Shown: positions 55,086 to 64,000 of the stretch, piece by piece
Layout: the number at the start of each line of letters is the position of its first letter
Numbering within the stretch: position 1 is the stretch's first letter
NCBI GenBank assembly: GCA_021397845.1
Contig: CM038047.1
Coordinates: 49,670,210 to 49,734,209, forward strand
Direction of reading: 5' to 3'
Source: Areca catechu
Taxonomy: Eukaryota > Streptophyta > Magnoliopsida > Arecales > Arecaceae
DNA length: 64,000 nt
Notes under the pieces: model-generated
Seen by the model: the letters and a program-made list of their open reading frames with translations, nothing else
Databases searched by the model: none
What the model was told of the DNA's origin: nothing
Translations under genes and position numbers: made by a program

Positions 55086-56305
55086 TGATGTGGCAGGATC
55101 GCTGACGTGGAACACCTGTCAGACGCTATGTCGAAGAAGGCTGCCATGCTGGATACTCCTCTTTGGACTCCTTTGCCGGGCCAAGCTCCCTCATAATATC
55201 GGGGCGGCCTATCGAAGCTGAGCTCCGTCCTCCTCCAGGTCGGCTCCCGTGAGGTCGGGATGCTTAGGTCGGAGCCGAGCGACCTTCCTTAGATCGAGCC
55301 CCTCGAAGTCGAGCCCCTTCGTCCGGAGTCGAGCCCAGTTCTCTTCCGCCAAGTGGAGCCCCTTCGAGGTCGAGCCCTGCCCTCCTTCGCTAGGTCGAGC
55401 CCCCTCGAAGTCGAGCCCCTTGGTTCGAAGTCGAGCTCAGCCCTCCGCTAAGTGGAGCCCCTTCGAGGTCGAGCCCTGCCACTCCAGCTCGGCCTCCACC
55501 TTGAATGAAGGCACCAGCAACCAAAGGGGCGACACCGTCCCCCCTGGATGCCGGCGAGTCACCCAAGGATCACAGAGAGGCGCCCACCAGGCCGTAATAA
55601 CTACCCACAGCTACCACTTGCACCAGAGAAGAAAGAAGCTCTATGATCGAGGCACCATGCTCTCCACCAACCGCCTGCTCCACCCGAAAGAGGAAATCAA
55701 CCAGGAGATTCGAATCCCGGAGGTGGCGATCCCCCGATTGAGGCACTGCCAAGTTTCCCGGAACGGAGCAACCGAGAGGAATGTCATAATGCATAGCAGG
55801 TTTCCTCATCACGAACCAGGAAAAACATCCCGTCCATGGCAACGAACACTACTGCACACGCTTGCTGGCACGGGGAGATCCCGAGGTATGCGCCCAGCAA
55901 CCACCTGGGCTTAAAAAGCCATCTACGCCCCAACGGGGAGGTAAGAAGAAGAACAGTAACAACCCCAACATACCAAAAAAAAAACACACTCAAGTAAGTA
56001 AGGAAGGCGAGGTCACACAGGAGAGCCAACTCTAGTTCACCTCAGACACTACTCTTCCCAGCACACTTGCACCCTACTCACACATCATTCACTCCTCGTA
56101 TGGAGTCCATCTAAAGGGGCTCGACCAGGAGGATCTGTTGCCCTGGATCGTCACTGACTTGACCATCGGAGTGCCCCTACCGGAATCCCCGGCCTGGGTC
56201 TTTAACCCTATTTTGCAGGTTCTGAAGCGCAGACCAGTCCCAAAGAGATGAGGGACGATCCGACGTCGGTAGCAGCTATGGACCACGACGATCTTGGCGG
56301 CAATA
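55086..56305 (+). repeat. Tat-D 5' LTR
   Basis: The LTR is about 1220 bp, from TGATGTGG to GGCGGCAATA (canonical CA is TA here). Its U3 has a small irregular array of GGTCGAGCCC(C/T)... words at 55250-55500. Its U5 has the GGAGTGCCCCTACC...GTTTTGCAGG-like block shared with Tat-B. The PBS follows directly. No clear TATA box was seen, only CTTAAAAAG near 55910. Confidence 0.8.
55250..55500. repeat. GGTCGAGCCC-type array in Tat-D U3
   Basis: About ten irregular repeats of a 20-30 bp word such as CGAAGTCGAGCCCCTTCG or GAGGTCGAGCCCTGCC. The core TCGA(A/G)GTCGAGC is the same as in Tat-B monomers and related to the Tat-A 18-bp unit, but period and copy number differ. Confidence 0.7.
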
Positions 56306-56328
56306 GATTGGTGCACCAGGAAGGGGGG
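56306..56328 (+). other. Tat-D primer-binding site
   Basis: GATTGGTGCACCAGGAAGGG follows the LTR and matches the Tat-B site with few changes. Confidence 0.7.
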
Positions 56329-56388
56329 CACGAGGTAGGACTCACTTTGGTCCAACCTAAACCCCTTGCAAGTAGCTCACCGGGAGGA

Positions 56389-57960
56389 TGGTGATGACGT
56401 GGACAAGAGAAGTCTCCACTAGCCGTGCAGGAGATCCCCCTTCCCGTGGGTACCCGCATAGTCCAGAAGGGGAGCCCCGCGCTCTAGCTCAACCACCTCC
56501 GACGGACATCCAGCTGGCTGCACTCGCCCAGCAGATGCAGATCCTCGCTATGGCAGTGAGCTAGCTCCAGCACCAACATCGGTCCTTGGCCACCCACCAG
56601 CAGCCAGGGACCCCCGCGACCTATGCCGAGTACCCGCAATAGCCTGCGTTTCTTCCAAGGAAGGCCTTTGCAGCCACGGGCCACCACTGACCATCGAGGT
56701 AGTCACCTGACTCCGGTGAAGAGACAACAGGCCGGATCTATCGAACAGGAGAGCCAGTCCTCGACCCTCAAGTGGGTAATGGCTAGAGCCCACCGAGCTC
56801 GAAAAGGAAAGACCCTGCTTCACGGGCACTGTCTCATGTCACCTTCTCCGTCTCCTTCGGTGGAGGGTTCTACTGACGAAGCCATCAGGTGCATGGTAGA
56901 GAAGCGCCTGGAGGAGCATGACCGCAAGCTGGTGGAATTATCCTGCCGGTTTGCAAATCTACAAGGCTCCACCAGCGAGCCAGCAGGCTATGACGTCCAT
57001 CCCCCATTCTCCCGAGAAGTCCAAGAGGAACCGATCCCGACTCGGTTTCGCATGCCGCAGGTGGACTCCTACGATGGGACCACCAACCCCCTGGATCACC
57101 TTGAGAGCTACAAAGCCCTTATGAGGGTCCAGGGAGCAACCGATGCACTCCTCTGCATCACCTTTCCTGCTACTCTCCGGAAAGTAGCCCGGGTGTGGTT
57201 CACCCGCCTGGAGCCGGAAAATATTAGCTCATTTGCTCAGTTGGAGCAGAAGTTCGTGGCTTATTTCGATACTATCAAAAGGTGCCACGTGAGGTGGACA
57301 GCCTCTTCTCCATCAAGCAGCAAGACCGCGAGCTCTTTCGGGACTACGTAGTCCGTTTCAAGGCTGCCGCGCTGGAGATCTATAACCTTGGTGAGCCAGT
57401 CGCTATGCTGGCATTGAAGAGAGGGCTCAGGACCTCTCGCCTGACCTACTCTCTTGACAAAAAGCCCCCCAAGACTTACTCCGAGCTCCTCCTCCTAGTC
57501 CAGAAGTATGTCCACACCGAGGAGGCGGATCGAACGAGGAGGGAGCTGGACGGAAGGCCTCTAAAGAAGCCCTCTCTCGGGGAGACCTCCGAGATGCGAA
57601 AGCCTGGACCGGTCGCTTCGAACTTCCGCCAGAGGGTGAAGCCGAGGAGAGACCCCATTTCGGAAGAGAGCTTCACTCCTCTCCTCGCCCCGAGGGAGAA
57701 TATCCTCATGAAATTCGAAGGTGAGTGCTACCTGAAGCGCCCGCCTCCGCCGAAACCATCCAATGGTCATGACAGGATGAAATATTATAAATTTCACCAC
57801 GACTACGGCCACGATACCAAGGAATGCTACAACCTCAAAAGGGAGATTGAAGACCTCATAAAGAGGGGCTACCTCGGAAGATTCATGGGGGGCAGACCTC
57901 CATCTGAACCTCAAGCACTCATTGTGCTCCCTTTGGTCCCTATCGTCGACAACCGTCCCA
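56389..57960 (+). pseudogene. Tat-D gag (frameshifted)
   Basis: ATG at 56389 (MVMTWTREVSTSR) aligns with the Tat-B start but meets stops near 56560. The better frame 56623-57351 carries SVEGSTDEAIRCMVEKRLEE and MPQVDSYDGTTNPLDHLES. A one-base loss near 57278 moves the rest into 57282-58571, with LFRDYVVRFKAAALEIYNL, LKRGLRTSRLTYSLDKKPPK and a knuckle-like FHHDYGHDTKEC, where the first Cys is Tyr. Apart from the shift, the C-terminal half is intact. Confidence 0.85.
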
Positions 57961-58571
57961 CTGTAAAGCCAGTCGGGATGATATGCTGGGAAGCCGAGCA
58001 CGCTTCCAAGAAGGCCCAGGGTGGGAGAAATCTTGAGAATGTACTTCCCTTTGCGAGGGAAGGAGGGGATGAAAATAAAAATATAAACAATGATGCTGTG
58101 GTTGTCGAGATGACGATTGTAAAACATTCTGTAAAACATATTATGGTTGATAGTGGAAGCTCCACGGATATGCTTTTTTATGATGCTTTCTCCAGGATGA
58201 ATCTTTCCCTTGCTCAGCTTAGACTTGTGCACACGCCTCTTGTTGGTTTCACGGGTGACTCCGTGGGGGTCGAAGGGGAGATTACCCTCCTCGTTACCGC
58301 TGGGACTCCACCTTGGCAGAGCACCGTCATGATGACGTTCACAGTTGTTAGGCTCCCTTCAGTCTACAACGTGATCCTCGACCGACCCGGGCTGAACCTG
58401 CTCGACGTGGTCATCTCCACAAAGCGGCTGTTGGTGCAGTTCCCGACTCCCTATGATGTCGAGGAGATGAAGGGGGCACCCCAACCCATTCAGCACTGTC
58501 TCCAAACCGTCCCCGAGGCCAGGGCTATCGAGGATGACCCCAGCTCGGACAACCTTGACCAAAGAGCATAG
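57961..58571 (+). pseudogene. Tat-D protease region
   Basis: In frame with the gag C-terminus, the block IMVDSGSSTDMLFYDAFSRM has an intact catalytic Asp-Ser-Gly (Asp at 58149-58151), unlike Tat-B. VGFTGDSVGVEGEITLLV and MMTFTVVRLPSVYNVILDRP follow. The frame ends at TAG 58569-58571 shortly before RT. The domain itself has no break, but the N-terminal gag shift means it cannot be made from the normal start. Confidence 0.8.
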
Positions 58572-59428
58572 GACCCCAGAGGTGGCCCAATCGAGCGCCT
58601 GCTGTCATACCCTCTTGAAGCCGACCCGGCGAGGATGGTGCAGATTGGAGCATAGCTACAAGATGATGAAAGGGCCCACCTTCTAGAGTTCCTCCGGGCG
58701 AACGCTAACGTGTTCGCTTGGATAGTGGTCGACATGCCTAGGATCCTACTAGAGATCATAACCCACAAGCTAAGCATTGACCCGAAGTACCGCCCTGTCC
58801 GGCAGAAGAAGAGAAGTTTCGCGCCGGAGAGACAAAGGACGATCAACGAGGAGGTGGACAAACTCATCACAGTCGGCTTCATTCGGGAGGTGCAGTATCC
58901 GAACTGGCTGGCAACTATGGTTTGGTAAAGAAGAATAATGGGAAGTGGAGGATCTGTGTAGACTACACTGACCTCAACCGAGCCTGTCCAAAGGATAGTT
59001 TCCCTCTGCCGAAGATCGACCAGCTAGTGGACACCACCTCAGGGCACCTCTTGCTCTCCTTTATGGATGCATTCTCTGGATACAACCAGATCCGGATGCA
59101 CCCGGAGGACGAGGAGCACACTGCCTTTATCACCGACCGAGGGACGTACTGCTATCGGATGATACCGTTTGGCTTGAAGAATGCAGGTGCCACATACCAG
59201 CACCTGGTCAACCGGATCTTCAAAGATCAGATCGGCAGGAACTTACAAGTCTATGTAGATGACATGCTCGTCATGAACAAGCTGAGTTCAGACCGTGTAG
59301 CCAACTTCACGGAAGCCTTCCACAACCTCTGCGAGCATAAGATGAAGCTGAACCTGACGAAGTGTGCCTTCAGGGTAGCAGTAAGAAAGTTCCTCGGCTT
59401 CATGGTGACCCAGAGGGGGACGAGATGA
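58572..59428 (+). pseudogene. Tat-D reverse transcriptase
   Basis: A stop (CAG to TAG, near 58652) is followed by the frame 58710-58928 with RPVRQKKRSFAPERQ and GFIREVQYPNWLATMV. A one-base loss near 58920 shifts to 58922-59428: WRICVDYTDLNRACPKDSFP, FMDAFSGYNQIRMHPEDEE, MIPFGLKNAGATYQHLVNR and QVYVDDMLVMNK. Catalytic Asp residues (FMDAF, YVDD) are intact. Tat-B's first in-frame TAA corresponds to CAG here. The frame ends just after VTQRG. Confidence 0.9.
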
Positions 59429-60060
59429 ACTCGGAGAAGGTCCAGGCGATCATCGACATGGAACACCCGACCTTGAAGAAGCAGGTCCAGCGCCTGACGG
59501 GTTAGATCGCCACACCGAGCCAATTCATCTCGAGTTCGATGGACTGCTACCTCCCCTTCTTCAAGGTGCTGTGCAAGATGAGCAACTTCACCTGGATGGA
59601 GGAGTGCGGGACAGCCTTCGAGGAGCTTAAAGATTTCCTGGCATCACCACCACTGCTCTCCAGGCCGGAGACAGGAGAGGAGCTCTTGTTGTACCTAGCG
59701 GTCATCCTTGGAGCCGCCAGATCAGTCCTCATCCGCACAGACAAGGACAGATCCCAGAAGCCGGTGTACTATGCCAGCAAGCTCCTCTGGGACATCGAGA
59801 TCAAGTATACCTGATCCAAAAAGCTCATTTTTGCACTTATCATGTTATCTCAATGTCTTAGGCCGTACTTCCAAGCACACCCAATCATGGTCTTGACGGA
59901 CCAGCCCTTGAGAGCTGTGATCAGCCATTCCGACATGTCCGGATGCTTGGCCAAGTGGGCACTAAAGCTCAGCGAGTTCGACATCGCGTACCACCGAGGT
60001 CATCCCAGAAGGCCCAGGTGCTGGCCAACTTCCTGGTCGAGTGCACAGGACTTGCCGAAG
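59429..60060 (+). pseudogene. Tat-D gypsy-type RNase H
   Basis: Blocks KKQVQRLTG, LLLYLAVILGAARSVLIR and KPVYYASKLLWDIEIKY are followed by TGA (59812-59814) where Tat-B has Arg. Then KLIFALIMLSQCLRPYFQ and VLTDQPLRAVISHSDM follow. A shift near 60005 precedes a domain end like LANFLVECTGL. At least two stops and one shift break it; block order is as in Tat-B. Confidence 0.8.
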
Positions 60061-60515
60061 AGCTAGAGCAGATGATCCCGGAGCATCAAAAGGAGCCCGG
60101 TGCAGAGGACGAGCCCTGGATCCTCCATGTCAACGGCGTATCCAATGCGGGTGAAAGAGGTGCAGGCCTGATCCTCGCCAACAATGATGGGGTTGTGGCT
60201 GAATGCGCGCTCTGTTTCAAGTTTGTCACGATGAACAACCAAGCAGAGTACGAGGCACTCCTCGCGGGCCTCAAGGTCTCCCGCGAGCTGGGTGTGAGGA
60301 GCCTGAAGGTCTTCACCGATTTCCAACTGGTGGCCGGACAAGTCTTTGGAGAATACGAAGCAAGAGACCCCCAGATGATGAAGAACCTAGAGCAGGTCTG
60401 CTCAAGCACCACAGGTTTTCGGTGCTTCAGCATCTCTCACATCCCTCGAGTTGAGAATGCACATGCTGATACACTGTCCAGACTTGCAACCTTGCCAGAC
60501 CCGTCACTGGGATGA
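60061..60515 (+). pseudogene. Tat-D second RNase H (active site altered)
   Basis: WILHVNGVSNAGERGAGLIL has Asn (60132-60134) where Tat-B and the family have the first catalytic Asp. NNQAEYEALLAGLKVSREL keeps Glu, LKVFTDFQLVAGQ keeps Asp but has Phe for Ser, and HADTLSRLATL keeps the last Asp. The frame ends in TGA (60513-60515) where Tat-B has an Arg codon. The Asp-to-Asn change should abolish metal-dependent cleavage. Confidence 0.8.
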
Positions 60516-61822
60516 GCTCACATCAAGTACCTTAAAAGTCCAAGCAACAAAGCTCCTGTCGAGGTGCAGCAGGTCACCGCAAAGCCGAGCTGGATGGATA
60601 GGTATGTCAGATACATCACCGATGGTACTCTGTTAGAAGACTGAGCAGAAACAGGCATCATCAAGAAGAAGGCCTCATGGTTTGTCCTCATGGAAGGACA
60701 ACTCTACCGCCAATCCTACTCATATCCACTCTTGAAGTGTCTGAGACCTACGGAGGCAACCTTCATCCTTTGAGAGATCCATGAAGGCCTTTGCGGAAAC
60801 CATATCAGAGGGAAGACACTAGCGTAAAAGGCCCTCTGTCAAGGTTACTATTGGGAGACTATGAGGGAGGACGCCGTAGACTTCGTGAAGAAGTGCGACC
60901 GATGCCAGCGCCATGCCCATATACAGCGCCAGCTAGCAGCGCCGCTCTCCCAGGTCTCTGCCCCATGGCCATTTGTCCAGTGGGGAATGGACATCCTGGA
61001 CCCGTTCCCTCCAGCTTCAGGGCAACGAAAGTTCTTAATAGTGGCCATCGACTACTTCCCCAAGTGGATAGAAGCAGAGCCACTAGCATAGATCACGGAA
61101 GCCAAGGTCCGCCAGTTCTTCTGGAAGTCGATCATCTGCCACTTTGGACTTCCCCATAGCATCGTCACTGAGAACGGACGGTAGTTCGGCAACCGGGAGT
61201 TCGAAGAATTTTGTGCCAAGCATAGCATCCAACACTTCTTCACCTTAGTGGCTCACCCCCAAACAAATAGGAAAGCCGAGATAACCAATCGGACTATCCT
61301 CCAGGGACTCAGGACCAGGCTGGATCAAGCCAAGGGCAGATGGGTGGAGGAACTCCCAAGTATTCTGTGGGCCTACCACACAATGCCCAGAACGGTGACG
61401 GATGAAACGCCCTTCAACCTTGTCTTCAGCACTAGGCCATCATCCCGGTCGAGCTCGGCGTGCCGACACTGTGGGTACAGCAGTACGATGAAGCGGAGAA
61501 CCCGGTGTGCCTTCTACTTGACCTGGACCTCCTTGAGGAGACCAGGGACAAAGCTCGGCTCCGGATGGTAGCATACTGGCAACGAGTGGCCCGGTACTAC
61601 AACGCACGGGTAAGGTCAAAGGTCTTCCGACCCGTTGACCTGGTGCTGCACCAAGCCGAAGCATCTCAATCCTGGGAGTGTAGCAAACTCTCGCCGAACT
61701 GGGAAAGCCCCTACAAGGTGGCCGAAGCTCTTCCACATGAAGCCTGCTATCTCGAGGATCTAGACGGTGTCAAATTCCCACGAATGTGGAATGCCTGCAA
61801 CTTGAAAAAATATTATCAGTAG
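60516..61822 (+). pseudogene. Tat-D integrase and pol C-terminus
   Basis: The zinc-binding part (EIHEGLCGNH...CDRCQRHAHI) has stops near 60642, 60771 and 60824. The core has VAIDYFPKWIEAEPLA (first Asp), then SIVTENGR with Glu (61170-61172) for the second catalytic Asp, a TAG (61182-61184) for Gln, and HPQTNRKAEITNRTI. A shift near 61440 precedes a readable C-terminal part (LLEETRDKARLRMVAYWQR, FPRMWNACNLKKYYQ) ending in TAG at 61820-61822. Confidence 0.85.
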
Positions 61823-61890
61823 TGTAAGGCTCTCTTCTTATAATAATAAAGATTTTCTTTTCCACAAATCGCTCTCCGCCTTGCAGGGAT
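61820..61890 (+). other. splice-like module after Tat-D pol, copy 1
   Basis: Immediately after the pol stop comes TGTAAGGCTCTCTTC, then TA-rich and pyrimidine-rich sequence, ending CTCCGCCTTGCAGGG. This looks like a short intron (donor GTAAGG at 61824, acceptor TTGCAG). The same module recurs at 62488-62555, and the start TAGTGTAAGGCTC also follows pol in Tat-B (25930). About 64 nt is short for a plant intron, so splicing is unproven. Confidence 0.4.
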
Positions 61891-63590
61891 GTCGCTGCTT
61901 GACCCGAGGTCTGGTACATAAAAGCCTGAAGCCCAGCCTCTGGCGTCCAAGGCACGGAGCCCAGCTCTCCGGCACTCAAGCCCAGGGCCCAGCTCTCCGG
62001 CGCACTCAAGCCCGGAGCCCAGCTCTCCGGCACCAAGGCGTGGAGCCCAGCTCTCCGGCACTCAATCCTGGGGCCTAGCTCTCTGGCGCACTCAAGCTCG
62101 GAGCCTAGCTCTCCGGTACCAAGGCACGGAGACCGACTCTCTGGCACCAAGCCCAGAGCCCAGCTCTTCGGCACCAATGCCCGGAGCCCAGCTCTCCAGC
62201 ATCCAAGCCCGGAGCCCAGCTCTCTGGCACCGAAGCCTGGAGCCCAGCTCTCTGGCACTGAAGCCTGGAGCCCAGCTCTTTGGCACCGAAGCCCGGAGCC
62301 CAACTCTCCGGCACTGATGCCCGGGGCTTAGCTCTCCAACATCCAAGCCCGGAGCCTAACTCTTCGGCACTAAAGCCCGGAGCCCAGCTCTCCAGCACCG
62401 AAGCCCGGAGCCCAGCTCTTCGGCGTACTCAAGCCTGGAGCCCAGCTCTCCGGCACCAAAACCCAGGGCCCAGCTCTTCGGCACCAACAGTGTAAGGTCC
62501 TTCCTCACTAATAATCAAGATTCCACTTGTGCAAACTCTTTTTGCCTTGTAGGAGAATCATTGCCCAACCCGAGGTCTGGCACTCAAAGCCCGGATCCCA
62601 CAACTCTTCGGCACCAAATCTTGGAGCCCAGCTCCCAGGCATCAAAGCCCGGATCCCATGACTCTCTGGCACCAAGCCCTAAAGCCCAGCTCCCAGGCAT
62701 CAAAGCCTGGATTCCATGACTCTCCGACACCAGCTTGAGGGCATCGAAGCCCAGGAGCCCAGCTCCCAGGCATCAAAGCTCGAATCCCATGACTATCCAG
62801 CACCAAGCCATGGAGCCCAGCTCCCAGGCATCAAAGCCCGGATCCCACAACTCTCTGGCACCAAGCCCTGGAGCCCAGCTCCCAAGCATCAAAGCCCAAA
62901 GCCCAGATCCCACGACTCTCTAGCACCAAGACCTGGAGCCCAGCTCCCAGGCATCAAAGCCCATATCCCATGACTCTTCAGCACCAAGCCCTGTAGCCCA
63001 GCTCCCAAGCATCAAAGCCCGGATCCCATGACTCTCATGCACCAAGCCCTGGAGCTCAGCTCCCAGGCATCAAAGCTCGGATCCCACGACTCTCCGGCAC
63101 TAAGCCCTGGAGCCCAGCTCCCGAGCATCAAAGCCCGGATCCCATGACTCTCTGGCACCAAATCCTGGAGCCCAGTTCTCAGGCCATCAAGCCCAGAGCC
63201 CAGCTCTCCGGCACTGAAACTTGAAGCCCAGTTCTCAGGCCATCAAGCCCGAAGCCCAGCTCTTCGGCACTGAAGCTTGAAGCCCAACTCTCAGGCCATC
63301 AAGCCCGGAGCTCAGCTCTTAAGCACTGAAGCTTGAAGCCCAGCTCTCAGGCCATTAAGCCCCGAGCCCAGCTCTTTGGCACTGAAGCTTGAAGCCCAGC
63401 TCTCAGGCCACCAAGCCCAGAGCCCAGCTCTCCGGCACTGAAGCTTGAAGCCTAGCTCTCAAGCCATCTCAAAGCCCAGCTCTCCAGCACTGAAGCTTGA
63501 AGCCCAGCTCTCAGGCCATCAAGCACGGAGCCTAGCTCTCCGGCGCTGAAGCTCGAAGTTCAGCACTCCGGCACTCGGGAACACTCATCC
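61890..63590. repeat. Tat-D 3' tandem arrays
   Basis: There are three sub-arrays. 61930-62485 has units of about 30 bp (AGCCCAGCTCTCCGGCAC). 62590-63180 has units of about 58 bp (ATCAAAGCCCGGATCCCA, then CTCTCTGGCACCAAGCCCTG). 63180-63560 has units of about 56 bp (GGCCATCAAGCCCGGAGCC, then GCACTGAAGCTTGAAGCC). All share the core GAGCCCAGCTC. The first two are separated by the second splice-like module. Open frames through the arrays are a by-product of the repeats. Confidence 0.85.
62488..62580 (+). repeat. splice-like module, copy 2, between arrays
   Basis: AGTGTAAGGTCCTTCCTCAC, then CTAATAATCAAGATTCC, then TTTTTGCCTTGTAGGAG and CCCGAGGTCTGGCAC repeat the layout of 61820-61925 (including CCCGAGGTCTGG after the acceptor-like site). 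A segment of about 100 bp has therefore been duplicated together with the start of the array. Confidence 0.75.
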
Positions 63591-63819
63591 ACCTATGAAA
63601 CACTCAGAGACAAAGTGGAAGCCTCCTCTCTAACCTCATTACAAGCAAAAAAAAAGAAAAAGAGAAAAGAAAAAGAGGTAAAGAAGTTTCAAACCGAGAT
63701 AATTGAAAATTTCCACTTCATTGAAATTTGTTGTTTGTTACAAGTGTCCTCAGGCCCCCGACATGCCAGGCAGCCCAGGCCAAAAATAGAAGAAAAGAAA
63801 AATAGAAAATAAAACTACC

Positions 63820-63996
63820 TTATTCAGGCGGTCCCTCACCGGGGTTATGTGGCTGCGAGGCATCATCTCCAAGGGCCTCGGGCTGTGCAGTTCCGGCTTC
63901 AGTAACCATCGTTGGCGGGGAAGGTTCGGAGGTGGCCGTTGACTCCTCAGCATCGCCCAAGTCTGGGGCTAGCTCTGCATCCGAAGCACTGGGGTA
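63820..63996 (-). pseudogene. Tat-D antisense gene, C-terminal end (partial)
   Basis: The minus-strand frame entering at 63996 reads YPSASDAELAPDLGDAEEST, then an acidic Pro/Glu-rich tail ending PGEGPPE with TAA (63822-63820). It matches the end of Tat-B antisense exon 3 in position, the opening YP, composition and terminal PE-stop. The coiled coil, basic part and N-terminal domain should lie beyond 64000. The visible part has no break, but the state of the whole gene cannot be judged. Confidence 0.65.
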
Positions 63997-64000
63997 TCTA

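Larger units (their letters stand above)
55086..64000 (+). mobile_element. Tat-D: Tat-group gypsy element, 3' end off window
   Basis: 5' LTR 55086-56305, PBS, gag, protease, RT, two RNases H and integrase to 61822, tandem arrays 61880-63590, and the last part of the antisense gene at 63996-63820. The start TGATGTGGCAGG and GATCGCTGACGTGG resemble Tat-B, but the LTR is under half as long and lacks the 185-bp array, so it is a related but distinct family. Numerous stops and shifts are present. The word before the LTR is CATAT. Confidence 0.9.

Noticed and set aside
61881..62495. Frames of 65-177 codons in the Tat-D 3' arrays
   Set aside because: Open only because the short repeats lack stops; no conserved domain.

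Overview
The window is plant nuclear DNA. Repeats dominate, there is no operon-like coding, and at least one host gene is broken into short exons with GT...AG introns. The mix of Ty3/gypsy Tat-group elements with a second RNase H, a Sirevirus-type Copia element, small hAT-like elements and AT-rich introns fits a monocot. A palm or relative is my guess only; nothing here proves it.

Layout. (1) 1-2360: decayed gypsy integrase tail and LTR-like sequence, + strand. (2) 2450-6790: minus-strand relic of a Tat-group element (Tat-A), its gag split by a 1462-bp solo LTR (2889-4350) with a perfect ACCCT target duplication. (3) 8208-9737: a 1.5-kb inverted-repeat element that can fold on itself. (4) 9987-35193: a host gene for a Ulp1-type cysteine protease. 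Catalytic exons lie at 33980-35193 and a phase-compatible first exon at 9987-10083. The roughly 23.9-kb intron between them holds a structurally complete 14,812-bp Tat element (Tat-B, 17412-32223, target duplication ATTTG). (5) 35496-38728: a decayed short-LTR Copia element, + strand, cut by a minus-strand Tat element (Tat-C, 38729-45530) that lost its 5' part. (6) 45531-46377: one LTR joining the Tat-C integrase directly to the integrase of a minus-strand Sirevirus-like Copia element (46378-50391). (7) 50392-55085: low-copy-looking DNA with a perfect 256-bp tandem duplication, a MITE-like element and a possible last exon of an unknown minus-strand gene. (8) 55086-64000: a fourth Tat element (Tat-D, + strand) running off the window.

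Tat-B, Tat-C and Tat-D share one plan: LTR, PBS, gag, protease, RT, RNase H, a second (archaeal-like) RNase H, integrase, then a tandem array whose sequence differs in each element, then a gene on the opposite strand, then PPT and LTR. In Tat-B the opposite-strand gene can be resolved into three exons (a domain like Pfam 'Putative gypsy type transposon', a basic/proline-rich part, a coiled coil with acidic tail). All copies carry stops or frameshifts, so none looks able to make a full polyprotein. The protease gene is the only host gene whose reading frame I could follow from start to stop.
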